A DNA stretch of 64,000 bases from Naegleria lovaniensis (GCF_003324165.1 NW_025407878.1:1-64000), one strand, 5' to 3'; shown: positions 40,454-53,001, numbered from the stretch's first letter. Notes: generated by a model not told the origin, from the letters alone. Numbers and translations: made by a program.

Positions 40454-43128
40454 ATGCAAACAGTTGTTCACGATTACAAAAGAAAAAGTTTTGAAAATAT
40501 TGTAACAAGCAAAAAAATGATTACAGCCTTTGGTGATCTTGAAATAGACCAAGAGGAATTGAATTTGGAACAGCGATGGCATTCACGAGAAAAATTCAAC
40601 AAGAATTTGAGTGAATATAATGATGATTCCGATACAGAAAATAATTCGACTGGCTTGAAGGAAGCCATTTCTCAGCACTATGCAAACGCGTGTTGTTTGG
40701 CCAAAAGATGGATGTATTTGGATCAACAAAAAAAGAAAAATCATGACATGGCTCATCATTATTACGAGGAAGCACTGAACGAGTCATTACTCGTCAAGTT
40801 AGATGAAAATGTAAAATATGATATCATGGAGTTCATTCCGACGTATTCCCGATGGTCCTTCTATGCAAAGGGCCAATCTTACTTGGAGGACATTCAATTT
40901 CCAATGAGAGAAATTGAAAGGCCATCCCATCTACAACATCGTTTGGATCAGCCTATCGTGACCTTTCACAAAATGAGAGTCATTAGCAAATCCTTTAATC
41001 AACGCATGATGAGAAGTATTTTGCGAGTCAAAGAAATAATTTTCAATTTTAAAGATGACAATATTGATTATTTTATTGTGTTATTGAGATTACAGAGATT
41101 GTTCAAGGAAGCCGATGAGAAAAAGCTGCCTGTAACAGCGAACAGTGTTTGTTTGTACAGTGAACTATTGCCTCAATTGAGATCTCCTAGCGTCGTTTCT
41201 GATACAAACACCCTTGAGAAGCCACTACAATCATTGATACAACAACAACTATCAGGGCTCTCAATGTCATTCGCTAATACCAACTACTCATTACTTAATA
41301 ACGCATATGCACCTCAATTCGGCTATAATTCATCACTATTTTCAAGTAACATCAATAATTCATTGCTAAACTTTAATCCCTCAACCAAGTCCGCAGAAGA
41401 AACAAATGATATCTCGACCATTCCGTTTGACCCAAATGACATTTATGGAGAGAAGGAACATCCCTCCATTTATTCAGAAGGAACCAAACAGAAATATGTG
41501 TTGAAGCCATATACATTTACACAATACGAGCGACCATCACAAATCAATGACTATGAATTAATGATTCCCATTCATCACAAGCAACAAAAACTGTTAGCAA
41601 CAAAATCGACGGAAAAAGCTCCAATTTGTGTAAATCTTGCAGATTTTATTGGAGATAATTTAACGATAGAGCGACTCATTGTTGTTGAAGAGTCCACCCA
41701 TCTCTCAGCAATAATTCGTCAGTTAAAAAGCCTTAAAAATCTAGATCTTTTCAAACCTGTGAAAGAGCTAGCGAACAACTCTGTAGAACATGTGACTACC
41801 CTCAAAACTGCAATAATTCTAAATGAACATATTTTACCCAATCTCAAGAAGGTTGTGAAGTTTAGACCTGTGCATGAATTGGCATTTATAGTGGGTCATG
41901 AATTCATTCCCACTGAAGAGAAAGAGTTTTGTCAACTTGGTGAATATTTCAAACAACTCACTCCGAGTATTTGTGTAAGACTCATGGAAATATTTTTGAA
42001 TATTAACACAGATTCCAGTGGTACGTCGATTTCTTCAACAGTTGGCTTGGCTACCTCGCTTTTCCAAACATCTCCTAACAAGATGAATGAAGCTAGAGAA
42101 TTGCTGGATTTCATGCTACAGGAAAGACATGTACCTTGTGAAAGTTTTGTGATTCGTAATATTGAGCCTTATTCCCAAACTTGTCAATGCTTGTTACAAT
42201 ATTTTGTGTATATTTGCAACGAGTATCAAAATGGACGATTATTTCACATGACCTTTACCTCTCATACCAATGTTATGCTCGCTATTAGCTTTGGATGGAA
42301 ATTTTGGAACCAATTGCACGAATTACCCTTCTTGTTAGCGAACAGCTCAAAATCGAGCATACTTTTCGAACAAGCATTGCAATTATGCATACCTACCATG
42401 AATACCGATTTGCTATTTTCTCTTCTTGTACATTCCGTGTTGGAAGGAAATTCTTCAGACGTGGAAACAATTATTTCTTCGTATTTGGTAATGAATGTCT
42501 CATGAAAATTATGAGTAGAAAGGTAGTATGTTCTGCAACTGTTTCTATGGGAAGTGAAGCCAATCGAGTTCACATGCCACTGCTTGAGGAAACAACTTGC
42601 ATTCATGCTCAGTAGAGAACTTAATCTTATTGGTAGCGATCAGCTTGTTCTTTAGATCAATATCATTAACCTGATCAGCATTGATTCGAGTTTTTCTAGA
42701 ATTATGCATGACAATACATTCTAGTAGCTTCATGATGTCGTGTCATTGTGCTGAACATGTTGACAAGTTATGAGTCGTTATAGGTCGCTCATTACCATTT
42801 CAGATTATTCAACAAATGTACATCATCTTTGGGAGCATTGTTGCTACAATACTTGATTGACAACATGTCCATTGAAGAATTTGAAAATATAATGGTGACA
42901 GAAAAAGGAGATAATATTTTGCACATTTTCCTGAAATCAAAATCTGCTTTGGATGGAAATACAATGGACGGAGGCATCTTGTTGTGGAAGCTCTTCAAGA
43001 AATCCCCAAAACTCGCAATCATGGCCAATGACAACCAAAAGACACCGTTGGATATTTTACTTGCGAGTAAGGAAGGAAAACGTTTTCAAAAAATGCTCAA
43101 AATGGAATTTCCTCAACTAGTTCAATAA
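40454..43128 (+). CDS. Large hypothetical protein with ankyrin-like C-terminus
   Basis: Two exons: 40454-42480 and 42804-43128. The 323-nt intron (GTATTTG...TTTCAG) joins 'VETIISS|LFNKCTSSLGALLLQYL' in phase, giving 783 residues. The N-terminal half is charged and partly disordered. The C-terminal 200 residues look like ankyrin or similar helical repeats ('VTEKGDNILHIFLKSKS', 'NDNQKTPLDILLASKEG'). No enzyme motif is seen. The donor was chosen because the more obvious GTAATG six bases later leads into a stop. Confidence 0.65.
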
Positions 43129-43194
43129 CTGTTTCGTGACAAGTATCATAGAATACAAATTTTACAAAAGATTTTAATGTACAATATTGAATGA

Positions 43195-44819
43195 TTAGGC
43201 TTGATCCACTGCCTGATCTTGTGTCGCAACAGGTTGTTCCTTCTTTTCCACAACTGGAGATGTACTTGTGCTGCTAGTTCCCACCGATTTGCGAACAGGT
43301 TTAGGACTTGACACTTCTTGGGAAAAGATGGCTGTTCTCATTTCCTCACTCCACACCAATGGTTTACTAGTACAATCTCGAGGATCCATATATAGATTCA
43401 AATTCTTGGTTGATTCCACTTCTCCCATCACGAAATTCCAAATGGCTTCTGATTTTGGAGGTGCAGATTCTTTTTGTTTTTCCTTCGATTGCATGTAATA
43501 CATGAACATGTCATTATCTTGGAAAGTATACGCAAGAATGGCACACGATAGGCATATTGAGGATTCTGCTCGTGACGTTCACACAGTAAGGCCTTCATGG
43601 GTGCGCTATTGGTCACATAGAACACTCCACATTTATCGGTATTTGTGACGAGTGGGTTCAATTCCTGAGATGACTCGACGAGTTTTGGTAAAATTTCACT
43701 CTGAAGGGCTCTCTCGATCAAATCCAATTGTTCCTTTGAGACATCTTGGACACTTGTCGATCGAGTCATGTTAATGATCATATAAGCTGGATAGGTTTCC
43801 TTACTCTTTGCATGTTGAGCATATTTACATTTCCATAATTGGAATGTCAAGTCATTCACTGGATCGACATAACATCCTTCAAAGTTTGGATGATTGAAGA
43901 CATGGCTCAAATCATCGAGCATGAAATTTCCAGCGCCATACAATCCTCTCATGAACGAGTCATATTCTTCCACAGTTTCGATTCTTCTTATGGAATGGAA
44001 TTGATCGTTCGAATCCATCTTCAACAAGGGTACATTCACACCAATGAAGTTCATTCGAAAACGAGAAGGAATCAATCCAGTCTTTTCCACAAATCCCAAA
44101 CAACGAGTATTTTCCTCAAAGACATGCGCATAGAAATAACGAACACCTAATTCCTTCAACATGTGCAAATGCAGGAACCATGGAATTAATTTAGCTTCAT
44201 GGACAGCACGAAATTTTGGAGGAACCCAACCAGATCCAGTCACACCTGTTCTGGTTTTAACGCCGTCCACAACGACAGTCTTGACGCAGAATGCAAGAGT
44301 TCCCAGGACTTCGTATTGCATGGAAGGAGTTGAATTGTCACACAATGGAAAACTTCCATCGTTGAGAATAACGATGAACATGGTGTAATGAGAAACTTGG
44401 TCATCTTGTCCTTGTTGCTTGTGATGAATTGAGAATTGAGACCACCGTTCCACAAAATGATCATGTCCTTTCAACGAAGTGATCAATTCATGTTTTTTGA
44501 GGTAATTGAAATATTCATCAAATCCTTCACGAGCTTGCTCGATGAGACACATGGGTTTCCGAAGGAAGGGTTCCTGAGTCGTGCTTACATGATTGGATGG
44601 AATTTGATACTCTGACAAAAAAGTATTCAAATACTCGTTCTTTTCGTCGAGAAGGAAAATGATGAGTTTTGGTTTTGAAGGAGCAGAAGCCATGGAAACA
44701 GCTGAAGCGAGATTTAACTGCTCATGTGGAATGGCTTCCCATTTGCTATCGAAAGCAATGACTTGGTGTTGACAAAGTTGAAGAGCTTGAGCGCTATTGG
44801 TTTTTCTGGCAGCTTCCAT
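43195..44819 (-). CDS. GNAT-like domain protein, paralog 1 (one-base frame break)
   Basis: ATG 44819 was chosen because it aligns with the start of paralog 2 (MEA...). It shares with it 'YLKKHELITSLKGHDHF', 'GTLAFCVKTVVVDG', 'VTGSGWVPPKFRAVHEAKL', 'KELGVRYFYAHVFEENTR' and 'IPSRFRMNFIG'. The central block has the layout of an acetyl-CoA-binding GNAT fold (strand, R/KxxxxxxK loop, helix, 'YAHVFE'). The frame breaks near 43548; the continuation 'AYTFQDNDMFMYYMQS' to TAG 43195 lies in the next frame and matches paralog 2. Unlike paralog 2 it ends without a C-terminal membrane anchor. Substrate unknown. Confidence 0.7.
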
Positions 44820-45445
44820 TTCAAAGAAATTGGTAGAGCGATTGTTGTATGATACAAGAGAGATCAAGTGAATGCCACAATTAGGGTAGTATTCAAGGGT
44901 GTGTCCAAGAGTCTTCTTTACAAGAAGCTGCTGTGAATAGAGGATTTGATAATTTTGTTTTTGATAAGTTCTCTTGGTCGTCAACACACTTTGATACTTA
45001 AAAATTTTCCTCCTTCAGATCTTTGTTGAAAGGAAACGATTTTTGACACTTTAAATTGAACAAGCTAGAATCATTTCCTTATCATGCTCAAACCTCGTCT
45101 CATTTCATTCAAGTTCAATTTCTGATTGGACCACTCATAGACGAAAGAAAATTTGATCAATAAGTGAGCTTGACTTGTTACATCACAAATAATACCTTGC
45201 ACAAGGTATTAGGCGAAACCACAGAATGTGATCTTGCTCGAGTTGCAAGGTTGTGCTCAGGGGAACGCATGGCCATTCTCCGAGAGTGTGTGAGATTCTC
45301 TGGATAGAAAAAACACACCTCATTCGCTCAGCCACAACATTTGAGCAAACAAAGTTTGTTATCAACACATAATATGTAACAAAGTGTAAAAATGTATTGT
45401 TGAAAAGATTTGAACATGGTTCTCATCATTGGGGAGAAAGAAACA
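44820..45445. other. Intergenic region between GNAT-like paralogs
   Basis: AT-rich 626 nt. No independent gene supported. The frame of paralog 1 stays open upstream to 44987 without another ATG. Confidence 0.5.
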
Positions 45446-47496
45446 CTATTGTGAATGTGTTTGAGCATTTTGTGAAGAATTCCACCATTTACGAACTCCA
45501 AACGCAGCAAGCAAAACAGCAGGTGCCAAAATCAAAGTCCATCGAAGAAGGTGAGAACCAGTTGTGGTTGTTGAGGAACTATTCAAAGAAACTGCTCGTA
45601 ACAAGGCATTGGATTGACTTCTTGGAGAGAGTTTGGACCACAGCGAAGTCGAAGGTTGATCAGGTTTGTCTGATGTGACCATGGGTACAGTGCACGATGC
45701 GGTGTCTACCACTTTGGATGTTTCTGACATTTGGCGTGGAGGAGATGCGGTCACGACGTTCTTTGCTTCTGAGGAACTTCCAGTTGATGTTTCACTACCA
45801 TTCGATACAGAAGATGGATTGTTGGTAGATGCTGTCATGGTCTTCTTCTGTTGTCCATTCTTCAACTTGTTCAATTGTTCTCTTGAAACGGATTTTCTAA
45901 TTTCTTCACTCCAAACCAATGGCTTATTCGTACAATCACGAGGATCTAAAAACAAATTCAAATGTTGAGAATTGTTGCTTGGGCTAGAATTCTTACTCTC
46001 ACCCATCATGAAATTCCAAATTGGTTCTGAATTTGGAAGAGGTGTGTTCTTTTGACGTTCTTTGGATTGGACATAGAACATGAACATGTCATTATCTTGG
46101 AATGTGTATGCAAGAGTGGCATAGGAAAGTTGTGGATTTTGAGAGTGTCTTTCACAAATGAAGGTTCTTAATGGAGCACTGTTGGTCACATATAAGACGC
46201 TGCAACGAGAGGTGTCCACATTGACAGGTGGCAGTTCATGACTTTCTGTTTGAACAATCTGAGGAAGAAGATCATTTTGTAAATACTGTTCCATTCTGTC
46301 AAATTGCTCATGGGTGAGATCTTCTGCTGAATTGAGCTGTGTCATGTTAATCACCATATAGGCAGGAAGATTTTCACTCGATTTGGTATGAGTGGCATAT
46401 TTACACTTCCAAATTTGGAATGTGAATTGTTGGTTGGCATCGACGAAACATCCTTTGAAATTTGGATGGTGATACAAGTCGTGCAAGTTATCCAACAAAA
46501 AGTTGCCTGTAGTGTACAAGTTTCTCATAAGAGAATCAAACTGATCTTCATTGAGTTTTTGCAATGAAGAATTGGAATTGTCAAATGACGATTGTGGGTT
46601 GAGAGGAAGCGTGGCACCAATGAAATTCATTCTGAATCGAGATGGGATCATTCCACTCTTTTCAATGAAACCTAAACTTTTGGCATTATCCTCAAACACA
46701 TGAGCATAGAAGTATCTATTTGCAAAATGTCAATAATCAAATCATTCACAACTACTGTAATCAAAACTTACCTCACTCCCAACTCCTTAAACATTAACAA
46801 TTGTAGAAACCATGGAACTAACTTGGCTTCTTGAATGGGTCTAAATTTTGGACGTAACCAACCAGAACCACTTAAACCCATTTTCACTCGTTGACCATCG
46901 ACAATGACATTCTTGACGCTAAATGCCAAAGTACCTCCTACTTCATATTGATTCGAAGCGTTGGCTTGATCGGTTGAAGGTATGGATCCATCATTCAACA
47001 CTTTCATATACATGCAATAGTGCGAGTCGTTTGACAACTGATTGTTCGAAGAATTACCATTGATTGAAAATTGAGACCATCGTTCATAGTAATGATCATG
47101 AGCTTTCAATGAGGTAATCAATTCATGCTTTTTAAGATAGTGAAAATATTCATCGAAAACCTCTTTCGATTGATCAATTTGTTGAATTTCTTGTTGGAAC
47201 CAATTTTCGTCAATATTCGACGAGTCGTCAGATGTGGAGAGCTTTGGAACTTCGTCATTATTAGGATGTAACAAGAAGATGACATATTGAGGCTTGTCTG
47301 TATCAATGGATTGCTGTTGAGAAGGAGAAGTGGATGTGGATGATTGCTGACAGCCATTCGAAGCATCATTGGCAACATCCAAGTCGTTATTATCCACCTT
47401 GTGTGGAATCATATCCCAATTCTTGTTGAATCGAATCACTCGATGCGTCAATAATTCTTGTGCATGAATGTTTGAAAGTTTCAAAACTGCCTCCAT
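45446..47496 (-). CDS. GNAT-like domain protein, paralog 2, tail-anchored
   Basis: Exons 46772-47496 and 45446-46715 with a 56-nt intron (GTAAGT...CAAATAG) join 'KELGV|RYFYAHVFED'; 664 residues. The GNAT-like core is as in paralog 1 ('GSGWLRPKFRPIQEAKLVPW', 'IPSRFRMNFIGA'). A Ser/Thr-rich linker follows, then a C-terminal hydrophobic span ('LILAPAVLLAAFGV') with a short basic/polar end, i.e. a tail anchor facing the cytosol. It is a tandem duplicate of the neighbouring gene; the anchor suggests the paralogs act in different places. Confidence 0.8.
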
Positions 47497-48025
47497 GTTG
47501 TTGCTGATGTGTGTTGTTGGAAAGTAATGTACAATAAGCTGAACGAGTTGGTTTTTTTCTTCTAGTTGCTTGTTGTTGTTTGGAATGAATACAACACTTT
47601 ACACGATATTGTGTTGCTGATCAATGTTGTGTGCTTCTTATCGTTTCTACCAGCGTGTGAAATGGAGTGTTGATTTGGAGATCACCTGCTCATTTCCAAG
47701 CGTTGTTAAAACGTAATCGATGCACGAGAGGATCACAGAAGAACCGAGAGGAACAAGGCCGCAATTGAGCATAAGTGCACAAAAAAGCCATGTTGCGCCG
47801 TGGAATTTTGATCATGCTGGAAATGAGAACGTCAACAATCCTTAAAAGATGAATCACAAATCATTCGTAAGAGAACGAAACTCAGAACTTGGCCGCGGGG
47901 TTTCAATCATTGGTTTACTTCATATTTACAATTTCAAAAACAAGATATCTGCATTCTTCTCTACCCTGCCATTCATTCAATTATCTTGATTGGAATTGTA
48001 TTGGACCATCCTTTCGAATGATCAA
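47497..48025. other. Intergenic region
   Basis: About 530 nt: promoter of GNAT-like paralog 2 and 3' flank of the FAM210-like gene. No further feature seen. Confidence 0.55.
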
Positions 48026-48640
48026 TTACTTTCTCAAAACCACTCTTCTCAAAAATTGTGAAACTTTTGGAGTCATTCGATAGGTCATGACCAATCGAAT
48101 AGGTTCCAACAATCGATTCACAATGTAAGCCAACACAAAATTAGCATACTTTTGAGAGGAATCTAACTTTTCCGAATCGCCAATGAATGAACGAAATCCA
48201 TTTTCACTCAACCATTCCAACACGGCACGAGTCGGTAAAAGACCCTGTTGTAAAATGACAAATAAGAGACCCAATGTTGAAAAGTACATGGAAAAGTAGA
48301 GAAATAGGCCCATAAAACCATGTTCTTTGATGAAACGTTTGATTTTACCCAATAGAGAGAGTTTTTCTTCTGTAGAGGCGTTCACACCAGTGGTTACAGA
48401 ATTGTTATTGAGAGTTTTAGTTGTGGATGTCAAAATGGAAGATTCAGAAGTGATATTGGATTCGGAAGAAGTCGATTGAGTAGTGGCAGTCACAGGATGA
48501 TTGTTGTTGTTGTTGTTACAAACATGAAAGTTTCGAATGGAAGGATGGCCAAAAACACTTGGAGCTAGAAGAATCTTGTTATGAGAAGCAGTATTTGTGT
48601 GGAAGATCAACCGTGAAGAACGGAGAGTGCTCTGGATCAT
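48026..48640 (-). CDS. FAM210/DUF1279 mitochondrial membrane protein
   Basis: 204 residues from ATG 48640; the leader 'MIQSTLRSSRLIFHTNTASH' is a typical mitochondrial presequence. The C-terminal 100 residues match DUF1279: 'KIKRFIKEHGFMGLFLYF', 'FSTLGLLFVILQQG' and 'NFVLAYIVNRLLEPIRLVM'. The family sits in the inner mitochondrial membrane; animal FAM210A supports mitochondrial translation and cristae. A Ser/Thr/Asn linker separates leader and domain. Confidence 0.85.
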   Translation of the reverse strand: MIQSTLRSSRLIFHTNTASHNKILLAPSVFGHPSIRNFHVCNNNNNNHPVTATTQSTSSESNITSESSILTSTTKTLNNNSVTTGVNASTEEKLSLLGKIKRFIKEHGFMGLFLYFSMYFSTLGLLFVILQQGLLPTRAVLEWLSENGFRSFIGDSEKLDSSQKYANFVLAYIVNRLLEPIRLVMTYRMTPKVSQFLRRVVLRK

Positions 48641-49216
48641 GATGTCAAGGAGGTGTAGGATGGGGTGTGTGGAAAGATTCTTTTTGTTTGTGTGACACAA
48701 AGAGGAGGTGGAGTGTACACTGGAGAGAGTTTTCAACTGATCTGATCCAACATGGAAGATATCGAGAGCGAAATGGAACGGATCAACCAGATCTGAAAAA
48801 GAACTTCGCGAGATTCAAAAAAATGAAAGTTGGATTCCGAAAATCATCATGTCCTGGATTGGATGACAACAACATCGGGATGATTTCATTCTCAACAACG
48901 TAATCCTTACAAATGAATGATATTCCTTATTGAATTATCATACTCAGTGTTATATCACAAAATATTTTTCTTTTTATTTGATGATCGTACGACAACAAGG
49001 AGAAAATGTCCACCAAACACGTAAATCTCGCAAAACTGAAAAGTCATCCACTTCATCGTGCATGTATAGATGAAACGGTAATTTTACCAAAACACACCAA
49101 AACGAATAGTATCGTTTGAATCAAGGAGGGAAGGATTGATCAAGATATTTTGTCATTCATCATCACGGTGATGATGAGGGAGTATTAAATATGATATAAT
49201 ATTACAACAACCTTTC
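48641..49216. other. Intergenic region
   Basis: 576 nt without a supported gene. A + strand open stretch (48667-48903) is mostly antisense or low in complexity. Confidence 0.5.
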
Positions 49217-49720
49217 TTAACAAATCATTCCGACACCACATCCATAACCATATCCATATCCTCCGTGTCCACCATATCCACCATAGTATGGAACGCCATA
49301 TCCTCCATATCCACCATAATATGGAAGACCATATCCATAACCACCATATAGTGGAGCATAATATGAATTGTACAAGTTATTTCCATACGAACTTGGACCC
49401 ACAGCATAATTACTATAGGCAGCATATGGAGAATAATTCACTGCATTGACTTGATTGCTGTAAGCTTGAGTATTTTGAGCATATTGATTGTAATTTCCAC
49501 CTTGAACTCCATAGTTGGAACCTAAACCACCATTGTAGCCGTAGGCACCTGCAACGTTGGAAGCTCCAGTAGCACCACCAAATCCACCATAGAATGGAAC
49601 GCCTCCATAGTAGCCACCATACAGTGGAACACCTTTAACTTCTTTCTTGTCCTCTCCTGCCATGACAAGGGCGGCCAAGATGAGTGATAGCAATGCAAAG
49701 ACGAGAATGGATCTATTCAT
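49217..49720 (-). CDS. Gly/Tyr-rich secreted protein
   Basis: 167 residues from ATG 49720 with a signal peptide ('ILVFALLSLILAALVMAGED'). The mature part consists of YGGY, YGGV and PYYGG repeats, with an Asn/Gln/Tyr-rich middle and a C-terminal Gly/Tyr stretch ending in two Cys. The composition is that of structural wall or adhesive proteins. In an amoeba this could be a cyst-wall or extracellular-matrix component, which is inference. Confidence 0.75.
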   Translation of the reverse strand: MNRSILVFALLSLILAALVMAGEDKKEVKGVPLYGGYYGGVPFYGGFGGATGASNVAGAYGYNGGLGSNYGVQGGNYNQYAQNTQAYSNQVNAVNYSPYAAYSNYAVGPSSYGNNLYNSYYAPLYGGYGYGLPYYGGYGGYGVPYYGGYGGHGGYGYGYGCGVGMIC

Positions 49721-50431
49721 TTCGTTATTGTTGTTGTTGTGGTTACTGTTGACACTGAGTGTTGTTGTAAAGACGAACACGCTTGATGTATTTTAACTTT
49801 TTTTTGCTGTTGAAAGTTGGAACTGGAAGCATGTACAAGGATTTTATTTGAATTTTGGGGTATCTTTTATGAAAGTTGTTTTACCTTTTGGACGACAATG
49901 ACTTTTTATAAGCAAGGATGTTATTCACGAAGAAAATGATTTTTTTTGGAATTTAGATTGTTCAACTGAATTGCCTTAAATGGAGTTCCAACAATTTTAT
50001 TACAATCCCTTTTTTGAACGTTTAATCTATTGGAATTCAATTTGGTAGTTCGGTATTAGTCAACTGGTAATTTAAATTTTTATTAGAGGAATCACGTGAC
50101 CTTTCTCCAGTTGTAATTGATTAGAGAAAATACATTGCCGTGTTTGACAATACACTACCACTCCGATGACTTTTTGTCTTGTCACACCCATCATCCTTCC
50201 AAACAATAGTTTGATCCGAAAGAACATTCTTCAAACTTTCATTTCCAAAATGCATCAATTTAATCTACGACTTTTACATAGCACAGGAGTAAACTATGAT
50301 AGGCACAGACACGGTCATTTTGGTGAGAAGATGCTGTATCATGTGAGATGGGCATTGAAAGTTGTTTTCAGTTATTGATGGTATGGATCTAATTATGCAG
50401 CGTGACGAGAGCGGATTAGTGTCACACCTCA
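49721..50431. other. Intergenic region
   Basis: About 710 nt. One open stretch at 50166-50378 (70 codons, + strand) has no recognised product and may be chance. Nothing else seen. Confidence 0.5.
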
Positions 50432-51724
50432 ATGGAATTTTTTAGTTCGATCGTGATTGCTGTCATTGCTGCAATTTTGGGATCTCTATTGATTATTGCA
50501 GTGGGCATACGTGTTGGAGTGTTATTCTCTGTTCGAATCGCGAAGTATTTACAATTAATTGAATTATTCGAAAGTGTGGCACATATGGGCTTGGATCGGT
50601 TTATTTAGAAGAATAAGGAGATTACCAAAAGAAAGAAGATGAAACCTCACTCGTGTCAAGTTCGGAAAGAGCAAGTGGTAGAAATTCTTTGGAAAGTTCC
50701 AAAGCTTCTTCTTCTTCACGTCATCATGGAGCTTCAAGAAAAGTACATTTCCAAAGATAACAAGTTTCAATTATATCTCGAAAAGAGAAGAGTGACATTG
50801 GTTCAAGTGTTGTTGGAAGGGTTAAATGAATGGGTTCATTCAATTTCTCCAAATGAAGTGGTACTTTTATTAAGGTAGGTTAAGGAATAATGAGCATGGG
50901 TGTTGTGAATTGTGTTTTTTTATTCTCTCAACACAATAATACTAGCGACGTGTATGATCAGTTGAATACGATTTGTCGAGTGAATGGAGCTTCTCAAATT
51001 TCTTATCTTGAGAATGATTCTCTGATTATTGCACTGAACGCGACACGAGATCAACAAAAGCATGAAGAAAAGGGAGCTATATTCTGTCACATGTTGAATG
51101 AAAAATTATTAGGACTCAAGTACATGAAATGGAGAAATGAGAAATCACAAACTCATGGCGATAGAATGAATTTTAGATTTTCTATTGTCACTCAAGAGGG
51201 TCTGTGTGGAAATGTTGGAAGTCAAGATATGAAACAATTTAGTGTGTTGAGCAGTGGAAGGCATAATTTGGGCATGTTGATGGATGTGGCAAAGCATTTG
51301 AATGTGAACATGGTTTGTTCTGAACCTGTCAAGAATGGTTGTGCAAAGACATTTAATTTGCGATACATTGACACTCAGAATCTAGTGGATGACATGTTTA
51401 TCAACAGTTTTGGAAGTGTGGCGAGTGTTTCATGTAATATTCCACAGAGCCAGGTTCACATTTATGAGGTAAGTGTTTTTTTGTAATGGGTTAAGTGTTA
51501 ATTCACAACACCGAAAGATTGGAGCCAAGCTTCAAGTAGAGAACGATGAATGGATGTATGAATTATCACAAAAGGAAAAGAAGAATGAGTGGAATGAATA
51601 TAATAATGCAACTCTCTTGTTTTTTGAAACAAGATATCAAGAAGCATTGGAATTGTTTCAAAAGTTTTATCAGTCCAAAACCAATGATAAGCCAACTGAG
51701 AATATGATTCAAAGAATCGATTAA
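50432..51724 (+). CDS. Degenerate class III nucleotidyl cyclase (membrane type)
   Basis: A short first piece (50432-50608) encodes a membrane helix ('FSSIVIAVIAAILGSLLIIA') and the juxtamembrane 'LIELFESVAHMGLD'. After one TAG the same frame resumes ('EILWKVPKLL...RRVTLVQVLLEGLNEWV...SPNEVVLLL'). A second frame (about 50890-51468) carries 'CRVNGASQISYLENDSLIIA', 'SIVTQEGLCGNVGSQDMKQF' and 'NLGMLMDVAKHLNVNMVC'. After a 49-nt intron (GTAAGT...GAAAG) the last exon has 'VENDEWMYELSQKEKK'. This is the order of Naegleria receptor-type adenylate/guanylate cyclases. The position of the first metal-binding Asp is not Asp (VLLEG), and frame breaks occur. It is probably a decayed, inactive copy. Confidence 0.65.
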
Positions 51725-51985
51725 CGGTCCATAACCGGTCACGATTAAATGCCAGTTTTCAAAACCGGTTATCGATTTTTTTACCGGTAATCGGTTCTTT
51801 GTGACCGGTCCAACCATGAACAAACTTGTTTAATCATGAACATAATAAACAATGTTTTTAGTTGTTCTGCAACACTTGTGCTTTTTCAAAAAACAATAGA
51901 GTAGCCTTATTATATTCATTCCACTCATTCTTTGTGGCCGGTAATCGATTCCTTGACCGGTAATCGGTTCTTTGACCGGTAATAA
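51725..51985. repeat. ACCGGT-rich degenerate repeat, left copy
   Basis: Interspersed units such as ACCGGTAATCGGTTCTTTG recur many times. A stretch starting AAATGCCAGTTTTCAAAACC (51747-51811) is repeated at 55879-55957 in the same orientation. Confidence 0.8.
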
Positions 51986-52037
51986 AGGGGTCCTGACCTG
52001 GTTTACAAAATTTTTTCAAAATCCTTTTTGTTGAAAA

Positions 52038-52565
52038 ATGAACAAAATTGTTAAGTCACTCCTAATTTTGAACCAGGCCCTTGCTTGTCGTGAGTTTAAT
52101 GAACTATGTAAAATCCAAGTTGTTGAGTTTCACAATTTCCTGTCAGCATCAGTATCTCAACGTCAAAATACTCGAGATTTCCTTAATTTTATGACAAACG
52201 AAAAGATCACAGACGATGGCAAGATCATCTTTGCTACAATTCTTTTTGATTTAACAATGTTCTAAACAGGGATGTTGGAATCCATAGAATGGAGCTTAGT
52301 ATTAGAAACATTTCATCTAGCTGTTTCATCCCCCAAAGATTCATCTTCGTTCCTCAAGTCTTTAGTTGTCGATTGTGATCCTTTAATCCTACAAAAAGGT
52401 TACCCCAATGGTTCACTTTGTTTGGCATTAATAATAGACGAGATGGTTGAGTTGAATGAGATATTTAAAGAATTTGGATCGGGAAGCTTGTTTGATTACC
52501 CATGTCAAAATTTGAAATGGTTTCTGCAAGAGAAGAATTCTCTCGTTCTGGCTTTGTGTAAATGA
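52038..52565 (+). CDS. Hypothetical protein in two adjoining frames
   Basis: An ATG frame of 75 residues (52038-52265) and another of 97 (52272-52565) abut. Both have native-looking helical sequence ('LNQALACREFNELCKI', 'EWSLVLETFHLAVSS', 'SLCLALIIDEMVELNEIF'). They probably belong to one decayed or mis-assembled gene in the repeat-bounded island. No family recognised. Confidence 0.35.
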
Positions 52566-53001
52566 TCGAAACCCAAAGACATACCAAAAATACTGAAAAC
52601 ACTCGTTAAACGCGCAATGAAACACGGACACGTCAAACACACAAATGAAAGGATGGCTTTGAAATGTTGCACAACCATATACAAACGCTATTTCTCATCC
52701 ACAAAACATGAAATAGACCTTCCTCTTTGGAAATGTGCTTCGAGTGTTATGTTCAAGACTTTCAAAAGAAAGCATTAGGTTGATCTTTAGGTCAACTTGG
52801 AACTGGAAATGTTGGATCTAAAAAACCGTTCTCCACAATGACGGTTCTTGGAAACGAAGTAAATTCCTCATAATTGCGTAAACTCTTTAGAAACGTCCAT
52901 CCATGCAAAGGTTTTTCTTCTTATTCCTTTTTATCCACTGCTTGATTTGCTTAATTTGGCAGATGTAGACATGATTGTTTTCATCTAATTGGAGAACATA
53001 A

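Noticed and set aside
42490-42803. Donor GTAATG in the ankyrin-like gene
   Set aside because: It leads to a stop after about 18 codons; the donor six bases upstream keeps phase with the second exon.
50166-50378. 70-codon open stretch before the cyclase relic
   Set aside because: No domain, no targeting signal, and a length expected by chance.
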